DNA of 15,233 nt from Alphaproteobacteria bacterium (GTDB taxonomy: Bacteria; Pseudomonadota; Alphaproteobacteria; Puniceispirillales; Puniceispirillaceae), in NCBI GenBank assembly GCA_011524805.1, contig WTJO01000036.1, positions 1 through 15,233 of the forward strand, given 5' to 3'. The notes beneath the pieces are model-generated. The model saw only the letters and a list, made by a program, of their open reading frames with translations, did not search any database and had not been told where the DNA came from. The position numbers and the translations under genes were made by a program. Position 1 is the first letter of the stretch. Every line of letters begins with the position of its first letter. Shown piece after piece: positions 1 to 6,797 of this stretch.

Positions 1-190
1 ATCTGTACTAGATGAGAGGCGCGTTACTGACGAGATGGCGGCGGTGCGTGATTTTCTTGGTGATCAGGGCAGAATTTTACTACGCCCCTCTGGTACAGAA
101 CCGCTTATCAGGGTGATGGTCGAAGCGGTAAATGAAGACCAGCTAGATACCGCCATGGACAGGCTGGTGACTGCCTTGAAACAGGGCTGA
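1..190 (+). CDS. glmM: Phosphoglucosamine mutase, 3' end (partial)
   Basis: This is the last 62 codons (frame beginning at base 2) of a gene that starts left of the window and stops with TGA at 188-190. The visible protein contains RPSGTEPLIRVMVEA, the phosphate-binding signature of the C-terminal domain 4 in the phosphohexomutase family. The RVMVE version followed by a short helical tail is typical of GlmM. GlmM interconverts glucosamine-6-phosphate and glucosamine-1-phosphate in the cytoplasm, on the route to UDP-GlcNAc for peptidoglycan and LPS. The catalytic serine and metal-binding loops lie outside the window. PGM/PMM-type mutases share the RxSGTEP loop, so the GlmM call rests on the detailed match to this tail. 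Confidence 0.85.
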   Translation, partial: SVLDERRVTDEMAAVRDFLGDQGRILLRPSGTEPLIRVMVEAVNEDQLDTAMDRLVTALKQG

Positions 191-225
191 TTTTCTGTCT
201 CTATCTCGCAATAAATGCTACATAG

Positions 226-254
226 CTTGACATCTGTGTTTAGATCAGTATGGT
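226..254 (+). promoter_or_regulatory. Possible sigma-70 promoter for serC-serA
   Basis: CTTGACA (226-232) has a perfect TTGACA -35 hexamer. TATGGT (249-254), 16 bases downstream, matches four of six positions of TATAAT. The pair sits in the glmM-serC gap, about 55 bases before the serC start. If used, transcription would begin near 260, which would cut off the outer pairing arm (244-250) of the structure proposed for this leader but keep the inner hairpin. An earlier promoter, or read-through from glmM, is the alternative. Confidence 0.4.
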
Positions 255-308
255 CATCGGCGGGTCGCTATCCCCCAACGGATAGTCACATTACTGATGA
301 GGTTCGCC
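244..308 (+). promoter_or_regulatory. Structured serC leader RNA covering the ribosome binding site (possible serC leader motif)
   Basis: Three complementary pairings are visible. CTATCC (268-273) and GGATAG (280-285) form a six-base-pair hairpin with a 6-nt CCCAAC loop. ATCAGTA (244-250) is exactly complementary to TACTGAT (292-298) around it. GGCGGGTC (259-266) can pair over eight bases, three of them G-U, with GGTTCGCC (301-308), which overlaps the GAGG Shine-Dalgarno (299-302) and abuts the serC ATG. The second and third pairings cross, so they would be alternatives or a pseudoknot. A serC leader RNA has been described upstream of alphaproteobacterial serC-serA operons, with its last stem over the ribosome binding site. 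The context and layout here match that description, but I have not compared this sequence with the covariance model. Confidence 0.5.
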
Positions 309-1466
309 ATGAAGCCAACGCAAAAGCCGTTGTCCGCCCATTTTTCTTCTGGGCCGACAAAAAAGCCTACAGGCTGGACCCTCTCATCCTTAGGTGATGC
401 AGCACTCGGTCGCTCTCACCGTGCCAAAGACCCCAAAGCAAAAATATCAACCGCAATAACGCGAATGCACCAGATGCTTGGCCTGCCAGATGAGTATCGT
501 CTGGGGATTGTGCCTGCGTCTGATACAGGTGCTGTCGAAATGGCCATGTGGTCTGTTTTGGGCGCACGCGGTGTTGATGTTCTGGCCTGGGAATCTTTCG
601 GCAAGACATGGGTAGGGGACGCCACCAAACAATTACAGCTAGAAGATTGCCGGATTATGGAGGCAGACTGGGGCGCGTTGCCTGATCTGTCACAGGTTGA
701 TTTTTCCCGTGATGTGCTATTTACCTATAATGGCACCACGTCTGGCGTGCGTGTGCCAGATACAGACTGGATTCCGGCAAACAGAACAGGGCTTACCATT
801 GCTGATGCAACATCTGCCTGTTTTGCGATGGAGATGGATTTCTCAAAGCTGGATATTACCACCTTTAGCTGGCAAAAATCGCTTGGCGGTGAGGGTGGCT
901 TCGGGGTGATAATCCTGTCGCCGCGTGCGGTAGAGCGGCTGGAAAGCTATTCACCGCCACGCCCTCTGCCTAAAATCTTCCAGCTTACCAAGGCAGGCAA
1001 GCTGATTGAGGGTATTTTCAGAGGTGATACGATCAATACCCCCTCACTGCTCTGTATCGAAGATTTGCATGTGGCGCTTGACTGGGCTGACCGGCTTGGC
1101 GGGCTTGAGGCATTAATTGCCCGCTCCATAGCCAATCTTGAGGTGGTACAGGCATTTGTTGCGGAGTCTGACTGGTGCGGATTTCTATGTGCCGAGGAAG
1201 CGCATTTATCGTCAACCTCAATCTGCCTGAAAATTACCCATCCAGATATTCTGGCCGCAGATAGCGAGACACAAACAGCCTTTGCCAAAAATATTGTCAA
1301 TTTGCTGGCAGATGAACAGGTGGCTTTTGATATTGGTGCCTACCGTACCGCGCCTGCCGGTCTGAGGCTATGGGGCGGCCCCACTGTCGAGCCAGATGAT
1401 ATGCGCGCCCTGATGCCGTGGCTTGACTGGGCATTTTCACAAACGCGCCTGCAAATGGGCATATAG
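309..1466 (+). CDS. serC: Phosphoserine aminotransferase
   Basis: SerC transfers the amino group of glutamate to 3-phosphohydroxypyruvate, giving phosphoserine; the same enzyme can act in pyridoxal phosphate synthesis. The 385-residue protein carries the features of the alphaproteobacterial SerC subgroup: an N-terminal FSSGPTKKP, then LGRSHRAKDPKAK, GIVPASDTGAVEMAMWSVLG, FTYNGTTSGVRVP and SPRAVERLESY. The PLP Schiff-base lysine is expected at about K190 in TFSWQKSLGGEGG. I chose ATG 309 because GAGG (299-302) lies six bases upstream; an in-frame ATG at 297 overlaps that Shine-Dalgarno and would only add MRFA. serA follows after 23 bases, so the two are almost certainly one operon, and the preceding leader looks structured. 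Length and motifs are complete. Confidence 0.95.
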   Translation: MKPTQKPLSAHFSSGPTKKPTGWTLSSLGDAALGRSHRAKDPKAKISTAITRMHQMLGLPDEYRLGIVPASDTGAVEMAMWSVLGARGVDVLAWESFGKTWVGDATKQLQLEDCRIMEADWGALPDLSQVDFSRDVLFTYNGTTSGVRVPDTDWIPANRTGLTIADATSACFAMEMDFSKLDITTFSWQKSLGGEGGFGVIILSPRAVERLESYSPPRPLPKIFQLTKAGKLIEGIFRGDTINTPSLLCIEDLHVALDWADRLGGLEALIARSIANLEVVQAFVAESDWCGFLCAEEAHLSSTSICLKITHPDILAADSETQTAFAKNIVNLLADEQVAFDIGAYRTAPAGLRLWGGPTVEPDDMRALMPWLDWAFSQTRLQMGI

Positions 1467-1489
1467 CAATATAGATATAAGAGAAACAG

Positions 1490-3073
1490 ATGACAAAAGT
1501 ACTGATAAGCGACAAGCTTGCCCCTGCGGCAGCTGATATTTTCCGTGATGCCGGCATTGATGTGGATGTCAAGGTCGGCCTCAGCCCTGAAGAGCTTGCT
1601 GAGATTATTGATCAGTATGATGGCCTTGCTATCCGCTCAGCCACTAAAGTAACAGCCGATATTCTGGCAAAAGCAGTCAATCTGAAGGTAGTTGGCAGAG
1701 CTGGTATCGGCGTTGATAATGTTGATATTCCGGCAGCAACTGCCGCTGGTGTCGTAGTAATGAATACACCATTTGGCAATGCAGTCACGACCGCAGAACA
1801 TGCTATTTCCATGCTGCTTGCCAGCACCCGCCAGATACCTCAGGCGCACCAGTCTACTGTCTCTGGCAAATGGGAAAAATCCAGATTTATGGGCGCAGAA
1901 ATTTCTGGAAAACGCCTTGGCATCATAGGGTGCGGGAATATTGGCGCGATTGTCGCAGACAGAGCGCAGGGGCTGAAAATGAAGGTTTTGGGCTATGATC
2001 CTTTCTTGACAGAAGATCGCGCCAAACAGCTTGGGATTGAAAAGGTAGAACTGGATGAGCTATTTGCACAGGCAGATTATATCACGCTTCATACCCCGCT
2101 TACCGATGCGACACGCAATATCATTTCGGCAGATGCGATAAACAAAATGAAAAAAGGCGTTCGGATTGTCAATTGTGCCCGCGGTGGTCTGGTTGACGAG
2201 ATGGCGCTATATGCGGCGATGAAAAATGGTCATGTTGCCTCTGCTGCGCTAGACGTGTTTGAAACAGAACCTGCCCGTGAAAGCCCGCTATTTGAGCTTG
2301 ATACGCTGGTCGCAACCCCTCATCTGGGTGCCTCCACAACAGAAGCACAGGAAAAGGTTGCCCTGCAGGTGGCAGAACAGATGGCAGACTATCTGAATAA
2401 TGGCGCTGTCTCAAATGCCCTGAATATGGCGTCTGTTACTGCAGAAGAAGCGCCGGTGCTAAAGCCCTATATGGCGCTTGGTAAATTACTTGGCCAGTTT
2501 GTTGGTCAGGTAGGTTCTAGTGAAATCACCTCAGTCAGGCTGGAATTTGACGGCAAATCTTCAAAGATAAATGAAGCCCCTGTAATGGCCTCAACACTCT
2601 CCGGTCTGCTGGGGCCAATTATGGATTCAGTCAATATGGTGAATGCGACTGCGATTGCGTCGTCAAATGGAATTGCGGTGGCAACTGTGAAACATGACAG
2701 GCGATGTGACTATGAAACAATGCTTCGCCTGACGGTGGTCTATAAAGATGGTGAGCGTACTATTGTAGGCACCCTGATTGGCGGTGATAAGCCGCGTCTT
2801 ATTGAAGTGCAGAATATTTCGATTGAGTCAGATTTTCCACAAAATATGTTGTATCTACGAAATTATGACAAGCCGGGCTTTATTGGTTCGCTTGGTTCTC
2901 TGATCGGCAAGCTGGGGCTGAATATTGCGACTTTCCATCTAGGCCGGAAAGAAGCTGGCGGTGAGGCCATATCCCTTATTGAGGTAGATGGCGAGGTTGC
3001 ACCAGACACACTTGAATCGATCAGAAATCTGGAACAGGTGGTGCGTGCAGATTATCTGAAATTTGCAAACTAG
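1490..3073 (+). CDS. serA: D-3-phosphoglycerate dehydrogenase
   Basis: SerA oxidises 3-phosphoglycerate to 3-phosphohydroxypyruvate with NAD+, the committed step of serine synthesis and the step before SerC. The 527 residues give the long form of the enzyme. The N-terminal substrate-binding half begins KVLISDKLAP, and the Rossmann motif GCGNIG lies near residues 147-152. The catalytic triad is R231 in NCARGGLVDE, E260 in ETEP and H278 in ATPHLGAS. An intervening (ASB) domain follows at roughly 320-445, then a C-terminal ACT domain from about 453 (LRNYDKPGFIGSLGSLIGK). The ACT and ASB regions suggest allosteric control, in this family usually by serine. A purine-rich AAGAGAAA lies just before the ATG. 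The gene is complete and follows serC by 23 bases. Confidence 0.97.
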   Translation: MTKVLISDKLAPAAADIFRDAGIDVDVKVGLSPEELAEIIDQYDGLAIRSATKVTADILAKAVNLKVVGRAGIGVDNVDIPAATAAGVVVMNTPFGNAVTTAEHAISMLLASTRQIPQAHQSTVSGKWEKSRFMGAEISGKRLGIIGCGNIGAIVADRAQGLKMKVLGYDPFLTEDRAKQLGIEKVELDELFAQADYITLHTPLTDATRNIISADAINKMKKGVRIVNCARGGLVDEMALYAAMKNGHVASAALDVFETEPARESPLFELDTLVATPHLGASTTEAQEKVALQVAEQMADYLNNGAVSNALNMASVTAEEAPVLKPYMALGKLLGQFVGQVGSSEITSVRLEFDGKSSKINEAPVMASTLSGLLGPIMDSVNMVNATAIASSNGIAVATVKHDRRCDYETMLRLTVVYKDGERTIVGTLIGGDKPRLIEVQNISIESDFPQNMLYLRNYDKPGFIGSLGSLIGKLGLNIATFHLGRKEAGGEAISLIEVDGEVAPDTLESIRNLEQVVRADYLKFAN

Positions 3074-3127
3074 CCGGCACATCATTATCAGGCTGATATA
3101 TAGTCTGGGCTGATGGCAGGCGGTGGC

Positions 3128-3156
3128 TTGAAATATCTGGCCAAATTCGCTAGATA
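3128..3156 (+). promoter_or_regulatory. Possible promoter for hisZ-purA
   Basis: TTGAAA (3128-3133) and TAGATA (3151-3156) are separated by exactly 17 bases in the 184-bp gap between serA and hisZ. The -35 match is good (five of six) and the -10 match is weak. No clear intrinsic terminator follows serA, so hisZ and purA could also be read through from serC-serA. Confidence 0.3.
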
Positions 3157-3257
3157 GGTGGGGGTTGAAACATGATGCCCCCGCCACGCACCGGCCTGTT
3201 TTGGTTCGGGTACGTATCTGGCAGGCGCATAAACGTCAAAACATAGGGGCATATAGC

Positions 3258-4427
3258 ATGTCATCAGACGATTCTGATACAGGCCTGTCTGAGGCGCAAC
3301 GCCTGAAACAGCAGAAATCTGGCCTGCTCCCATCAGGCCTGTCAGATGTGCTTTATCCGCAGTCTGAGCAGAATGACCACGCCCGTATGGCAGTGATGTC
3401 TGCGATTGCGCAATTTGGGTATCAGCTTGTTAGCCCGCCATTGATAGAATTTGAAGAAACGCTGGTTGATGATGTTATGGGTGCTAGCCTGTCGACCCAG
3501 ACATTTAGGCTGCTTGACCCTATTTCACGCCGGATGATGGGGGTGAGGGCAGATATGACAGCCCAGATGGCGCGTATTTCAGGTACCCGTCTTGCACATC
3601 TGCCACGTCCGCTTAGGCTGGCCTATCATGGTGATGTGTTGCGTGTTGTCCCGGAGCTGTTAAATCCGGAACGGCAAATGGCTCAGGCAGGCGCTGAAAT
3701 TATCGGAAGAGATGATGATGCTGCTGCCCTTGAAATACTTCTGGTTGGTATAACAGCGCTGAAAGCAGCCTCTATTGGTGCGCTAACAGTTGATCTGAGC
3801 CTACCCCAGCTAACTGAAATAATGCTCGCCCAGTCCAAGCAGCCGGACCAGCTGGCAGAACTTGTAGATCAGCGTAACATCTCGGCGCTTGCCGATAGTG
3901 ACCAGCCAGAAGCAGGTATGCTTGCCCGTATTCTTCAGGCATCAGGCAATGATATAGACAGGCTCAAAGCGGTAGCGTCCGAACTGCCTGCACCTGTTGC
4001 CAGCCAGCTAGAACGGCTAACATCTCTTGCTGAGCAGATCATAGCTCTGGATGATGATATATCTGTTACGCTTGATCCTCTGGACAGGCAGGGGGATGGC
4101 TATCACAGTTCTATCGGATTTGCGGTATATAGCGAAGGTTCGCGCGGTGCGATAGCGGCTGGTGGGGCCTATGTCACGCCCTATCAGGAACCGGCCATCG
4201 GCCTGTCCATCTATATGGAACGGGTGCAACGTATTTTGCCGGCCCCTCATATTCAGGAGCAGTTATATATTGCCGCCAATGCAGGTTCGGCTACCGCGCT
4301 GAAATATATCAGGACAGGCAGACGTATCATTATGGGAAGCCCTGATGCCAACCCTGATGAAGAGGCTCGCAATCTGGGCTGTAAATTTATTGTACGTTCG
4401 GCACAGAGCGAACCAGAACAGCTGTAA
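3258..4427 (+). CDS. hisZ: ATP phosphoribosyltransferase regulatory subunit
   Basis: HisZ is a catalytically inactive paralogue of histidyl-tRNA synthetase that binds the short form of HisG and is needed for its activity and histidine feedback in the first step of histidine synthesis. The 389-residue protein starts with the HisZ-like GLLPSGLSDVLYPQSEQ and has a class II synthetase fold, with FGYQLVSPPLIEFEE, RADMTAQMARI and PLRLAYHGDVLR. GYHSSIGFAVYSEG replaces the YYTG-type HisRS motif. The C-terminal anticodon-binding domain of true HisRS is absent. ATG 3258 has AGGGG eight bases upstream. An in-frame TTG at 3165, with AGGTGGGGG just before it, would add 31 residues with no family-like features, so I rejected it. 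purA follows after 28 bases. A diverged HisRS is the main alternative. Confidence 0.88.
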   Translation: MSSDDSDTGLSEAQRLKQQKSGLLPSGLSDVLYPQSEQNDHARMAVMSAIAQFGYQLVSPPLIEFEETLVDDVMGASLSTQTFRLLDPISRRMMGVRADMTAQMARISGTRLAHLPRPLRLAYHGDVLRVVPELLNPERQMAQAGAEIIGRDDDAAALEILLVGITALKAASIGALTVDLSLPQLTEIMLAQSKQPDQLAELVDQRNISALADSDQPEAGMLARILQASGNDIDRLKAVASELPAPVASQLERLTSLAEQIIALDDDISVTLDPLDRQGDGYHSSIGFAVYSEGSRGAIAAGGAYVTPYQEPAIGLSIYMERVQRILPAPHIQEQLYIAANAGSATALKYIRTGRRIIMGSPDANPDEEARNLGCKFIVRSAQSEPEQL

Positions 4428-4455
4428 TAGCAAATTATGAAAGTGTGAAAGATAA

Positions 4456-5748
4456 ATGGCAAATGTAGCAGTGATCGGCTCACAGTGGGGAGACGAAGGA
4501 AAAGGAAAAATTGTAGACTGGTTATCCGAGCGTGCTGATATTGTTGTCAGGTTTCAGGGCGGGCATAATGCAGGGCATACACTTGTTATTGATGGTGTTG
4601 AATATAAGCTGTCGCTGCTTCCCTCGGGCATTGTCAGAGATGGTAAATTATCGGTCATTGGCAATGGCGTGGTGGTAGACCCCGCCGCACTTCTTCAGGA
4701 AATAGACACCCTTACTGCCCAATCTGTGACGATTACGCCTGAAAATCTGGTGGTGGCGGAAAATGTTAATCTTATTCTGAAGGTGCATGTAAAGACAGAC
4801 AATGCGCGTGAAAAGATGCGCGGCGCCGGCAAAATTGGCACAACAGGTCGCGGTATTGGCCCTGCCTATGAAGATAAGGTTGCGCGCCGTGGTATCAGAT
4901 TATCTGATCTTACGGATGAAAGCCTGTTGCGTGAACGTGTATCTGCGCTTGTTGCCCATCATAATGTCTGGCTTGAGGCAGCAGGTGAAGAGGCTGTGAT
5001 GGCAGAGGATATTATCGCCGAGCTATTATCCATGCGAGATGTTTTGCTGTCCTATTGCCAGCCTAGCTGGCGTGTGCTGGCAGAAGCGCTGAAGACACGC
5101 AAAACCATTCTGTTTGAGGGCGCTCAGGGGGTTATGCTGGATATTGACCATGGCACCTATCCGTTTGTGACTTCGTCAAACACAGTTGCAGGACAGGCAG
5201 CGACTGGCACTGGCACAGGCCCCGGCACGGTAAATTTCGTACTAGGCATTACCAAAGCCTATACAACGCGCGTAGGCTCAGGCCCGTTTCCAACAGAAGA
5301 TTTTGGCGATGATGGCAACCGCATGGGCGAGCGTGGCCGAGAATTTGGAACGGTGACAGGCCGGAAGCGCCGTTGTGGCTGGTTTGATGCGGTAATGGTC
5401 AGGCAGGCAGGTCTAACCGCTGGTATTTCAGGCATGGCGCTTACCAAGCTGGATGTGCTTGACGGATTCGAGGTGCTTAAAATCTGTGTTGGATATGACT
5501 GTAATGGCGAAAGGCTAGATTATTTTCCGGCAAATGCCGCTGATCAGGCCGCTTGTGTGCCCATTTATGAAGAAATGCCTGGCTGGTCGGAAACTACCTA
5601 TGGCGCGCGCTCATGGGCGGAACTGCCGGCAAATGCCGTGAAATATATCCGCCGTCTGGAAGAGCTAACGGGTATTCCGGTATCTCTGTTATCAACCAGC
5701 CCTGAGCGTGATGACACAATTCTGGTGGCTGATCCGTTCAGGGGATAG
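4456..5748 (+). CDS. purA: Adenylosuccinate synthetase
   Basis: PurA joins IMP and aspartate using GTP to make adenylosuccinate, the first step from IMP to AMP. The 430-residue protein is full length and has every hallmark: QWGDEGKGK with the catalytic aspartate at D13, QGGHNAGHT with H41, GTTGRGIGPAYEDKVARRG with the conserved lysine at about K141, FEGAQGVMLDIDHGTYP, TTRVGSGPFPTE and GRKRRCGWFDAVMVRQA. The start fits the family N-terminus MANVAVIGSQWGDEG, and a GAAAG lies 5' of it. The gene follows hisZ closely, so co-transcription is likely. The C-terminus ends DPFRG at TAG, which lies inside an 18-bp tandem duplication; the duplicate supplies a second in-frame TAG at 5764-5766. Confidence 0.98.
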   Translation: MANVAVIGSQWGDEGKGKIVDWLSERADIVVRFQGGHNAGHTLVIDGVEYKLSLLPSGIVRDGKLSVIGNGVVVDPAALLQEIDTLTAQSVTITPENLVVAENVNLILKVHVKTDNAREKMRGAGKIGTTGRGIGPAYEDKVARRGIRLSDLTDESLLRERVSALVAHHNVWLEAAGEEAVMAEDIIAELLSMRDVLLSYCQPSWRVLAEALKTRKTILFEGAQGVMLDIDHGTYPFVTSSNTVAGQAATGTGTGPGTVNFVLGITKAYTTRVGSGPFPTEDFGDDGNRMGERGREFGTVTGRKRRCGWFDAVMVRQAGLTAGISGMALTKLDVLDGFEVLKICVGYDCNGERLDYFPANAADQAACVPIYEEMPGWSETTYGARSWAELPANAVKYIRRLEELTGIPVSLLSTSPERDDTILVADPFRG

Positions 5749-5768
5749 GGTCCGTTCAGGGGGTAGGG
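5733..5768. repeat. 18-bp tandem duplication across the purA stop
   Basis: TCCGTTCAGGGGATAGGG (5733-5750) is followed directly by TCCGTTCAGGGGGTAGGG (5751-5768), with one A-to-G difference. The first unit contains the end of purA and its stop. The second unit fills almost the whole gap up to the rpoH stop codon, which begins at 5769 on the opposite strand. Because 18 is a multiple of three, the second unit repeats the reading frame and ends in another TAG. Confidence 0.95.
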
Positions 5769-6683
5769 CTATTCTGATGGGCTGTCCTGCCGGCTTATGA
5801 GCTTCATTTCATGTGCCTGCGCCAGAATGGCTTCACTCAGCTTTTCAAAGGCGCGTACTTCAATTTGTCTGATACGCTCGCGGCTTACATTAAATTCAAT
5901 TGCCAGATCTTCAAGCGTCAGTGGCGGTTCTGTAAGCCGTCTGGCTTCAATGATCCGCATTTCACGTTCATTCAGATTTTGCATCGCATTCATCATCAGC
6001 TCACGCCGCGTTTCAAGCTCTTCATGTTCGGCAAATTGTGCTTCCTGATCAGGGCTGTCATCTGCCAGCCAGTCCTGCCACTCGCCAGACTGATCTGAAT
6101 CTGATGATGTAAGCGTTACATTTAATGATTTATCACCACCGGCCATGCGCTGGTTCATATCGATAACATCTTTTTCGGCGACATTTAGCTCATCTGCAAT
6201 ATGGGTGACATCTGCAGGTGACATATCACCACTGTCAATCGCTCCAATCTGGCCTTTCAGCCTGCGTAAATTAAAAAATAGCTTTTTCTGCGAAGCGGTC
6301 GTGCCAATCTTTACAAGTGACCAGCTGCGCAACACATATTCCTGAATTGAGGCTTTGATCCACCACATAGCATAAGTTGCCAGCCTGAAACCCTTATCAG
6401 GGTCAAATTTCTTGACCGCGTGCATCATGCCCAGATTGCCCTCGGAAATAAGATCGGCAACAGGCAGGCCATAGCCGCGATAGCCCATGGCAATTTTAGC
6501 CACAAGGCGCAAATGGCTGGTCACCAGCTTGTGGGCAGAATCGACATCTCCGCGCTCTTTGAATGATTTCGCCAGCATAAATTCTTCATCAGCCTCCAGC
6601 ATTGGAAACTGTCTGATTTGTTCCATATAGCGGCTCAGACTGCCTTCGGGTGACAGCGCAGGTATTAACGCAGTTTTTGTCAT
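5769..6683 (-). CDS. rpoH: RNA polymerase sigma-32 (heat-shock) factor
   Basis: RpoH directs RNA polymerase to heat-shock and protein-folding stress promoters. The 304-residue protein has sigma-70 family regions in order: region 1.2/2.1 (SLSRYMEQIRQFPMLEADEEFMLAK), region 2 with GYGLPVADLISEGNLGMMHAVKKFDP and RLATYAMWWIKASIQEYVLRSWSLVK, and the RpoH box QKKLFFNLRR at about 132-141, which marks the subfamily. Region 4.2 with the helix-turn-helix NVSRERIRQIEVRAFEKL begins near 255. AAGGAG lies six bases before ATG 6683; the GTG immediately upstream (6684-6686) is in frame but too close to that site. The gene lies 114 bp downstream of rluD on the same strand, an arrangement common in alphaproteobacteria. 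Some alphaproteobacteria carry several rpoH paralogues, so the copy number cannot be told here. Confidence 0.95.
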   Translation of the reverse strand: MTKTALIPALSPEGSLSRYMEQIRQFPMLEADEEFMLAKSFKERGDVDSAHKLVTSHLRLVAKIAMGYRGYGLPVADLISEGNLGMMHAVKKFDPDKGFRLATYAMWWIKASIQEYVLRSWSLVKIGTTASQKKLFFNLRRLKGQIGAIDSGDMSPADVTHIADELNVAEKDVIDMNQRMAGGDKSLNVTLTSSDSDQSGEWQDWLADDSPDQEAQFAEHEELETRRELMMNAMQNLNEREMRIIEARRLTEPPLTLEDLAIEFNVSRERIRQIEVRAFEKLSEAILAQAHEMKLISRQDSPSE

Positions 6684-6696
6684 CACCTTCTCCTTC

Positions 6697-6797
6697 TATC
6701 ACATGAGACGTTAGAATTTATCTGTTATTCTTTATATATAGTTATTGTGTATATAAAATTAAAGAGGGGTAAGATTATGGCATAAATGCAGTATTTC
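6697..6797 (-). promoter_or_regulatory. AT-rich rluD-rpoH intergenic region, probable rpoH promoter
   Basis: This 100-bp gap is strikingly AT-rich between about 6715 and 6765. Reading towards rpoH it contains several TATA-like hexamers, including TATATA preceded 16 bases earlier by TTAATT. I see no sigma-32-type CTTGAA/CCCCAT pair and no intrinsic terminator for rluD. The exact promoter is not resolved. Confidence 0.35.

Noticed and set aside
215..397. A 60-codon frame before serC with six serines in its first 24 residues, like an attenuation leader peptide.
   Set aside because: It has no ribosome binding site, runs deep into serC in another frame, and the best promoter (226-254) lies inside it. 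The serine richness is probably chance.
6697..6797. A sigma-32-type autoregulatory promoter before rpoH.
   Set aside because: No CTTGAA-like -35 paired with a CCCCAT-like -10 was found; only generic TATA-like words are present.
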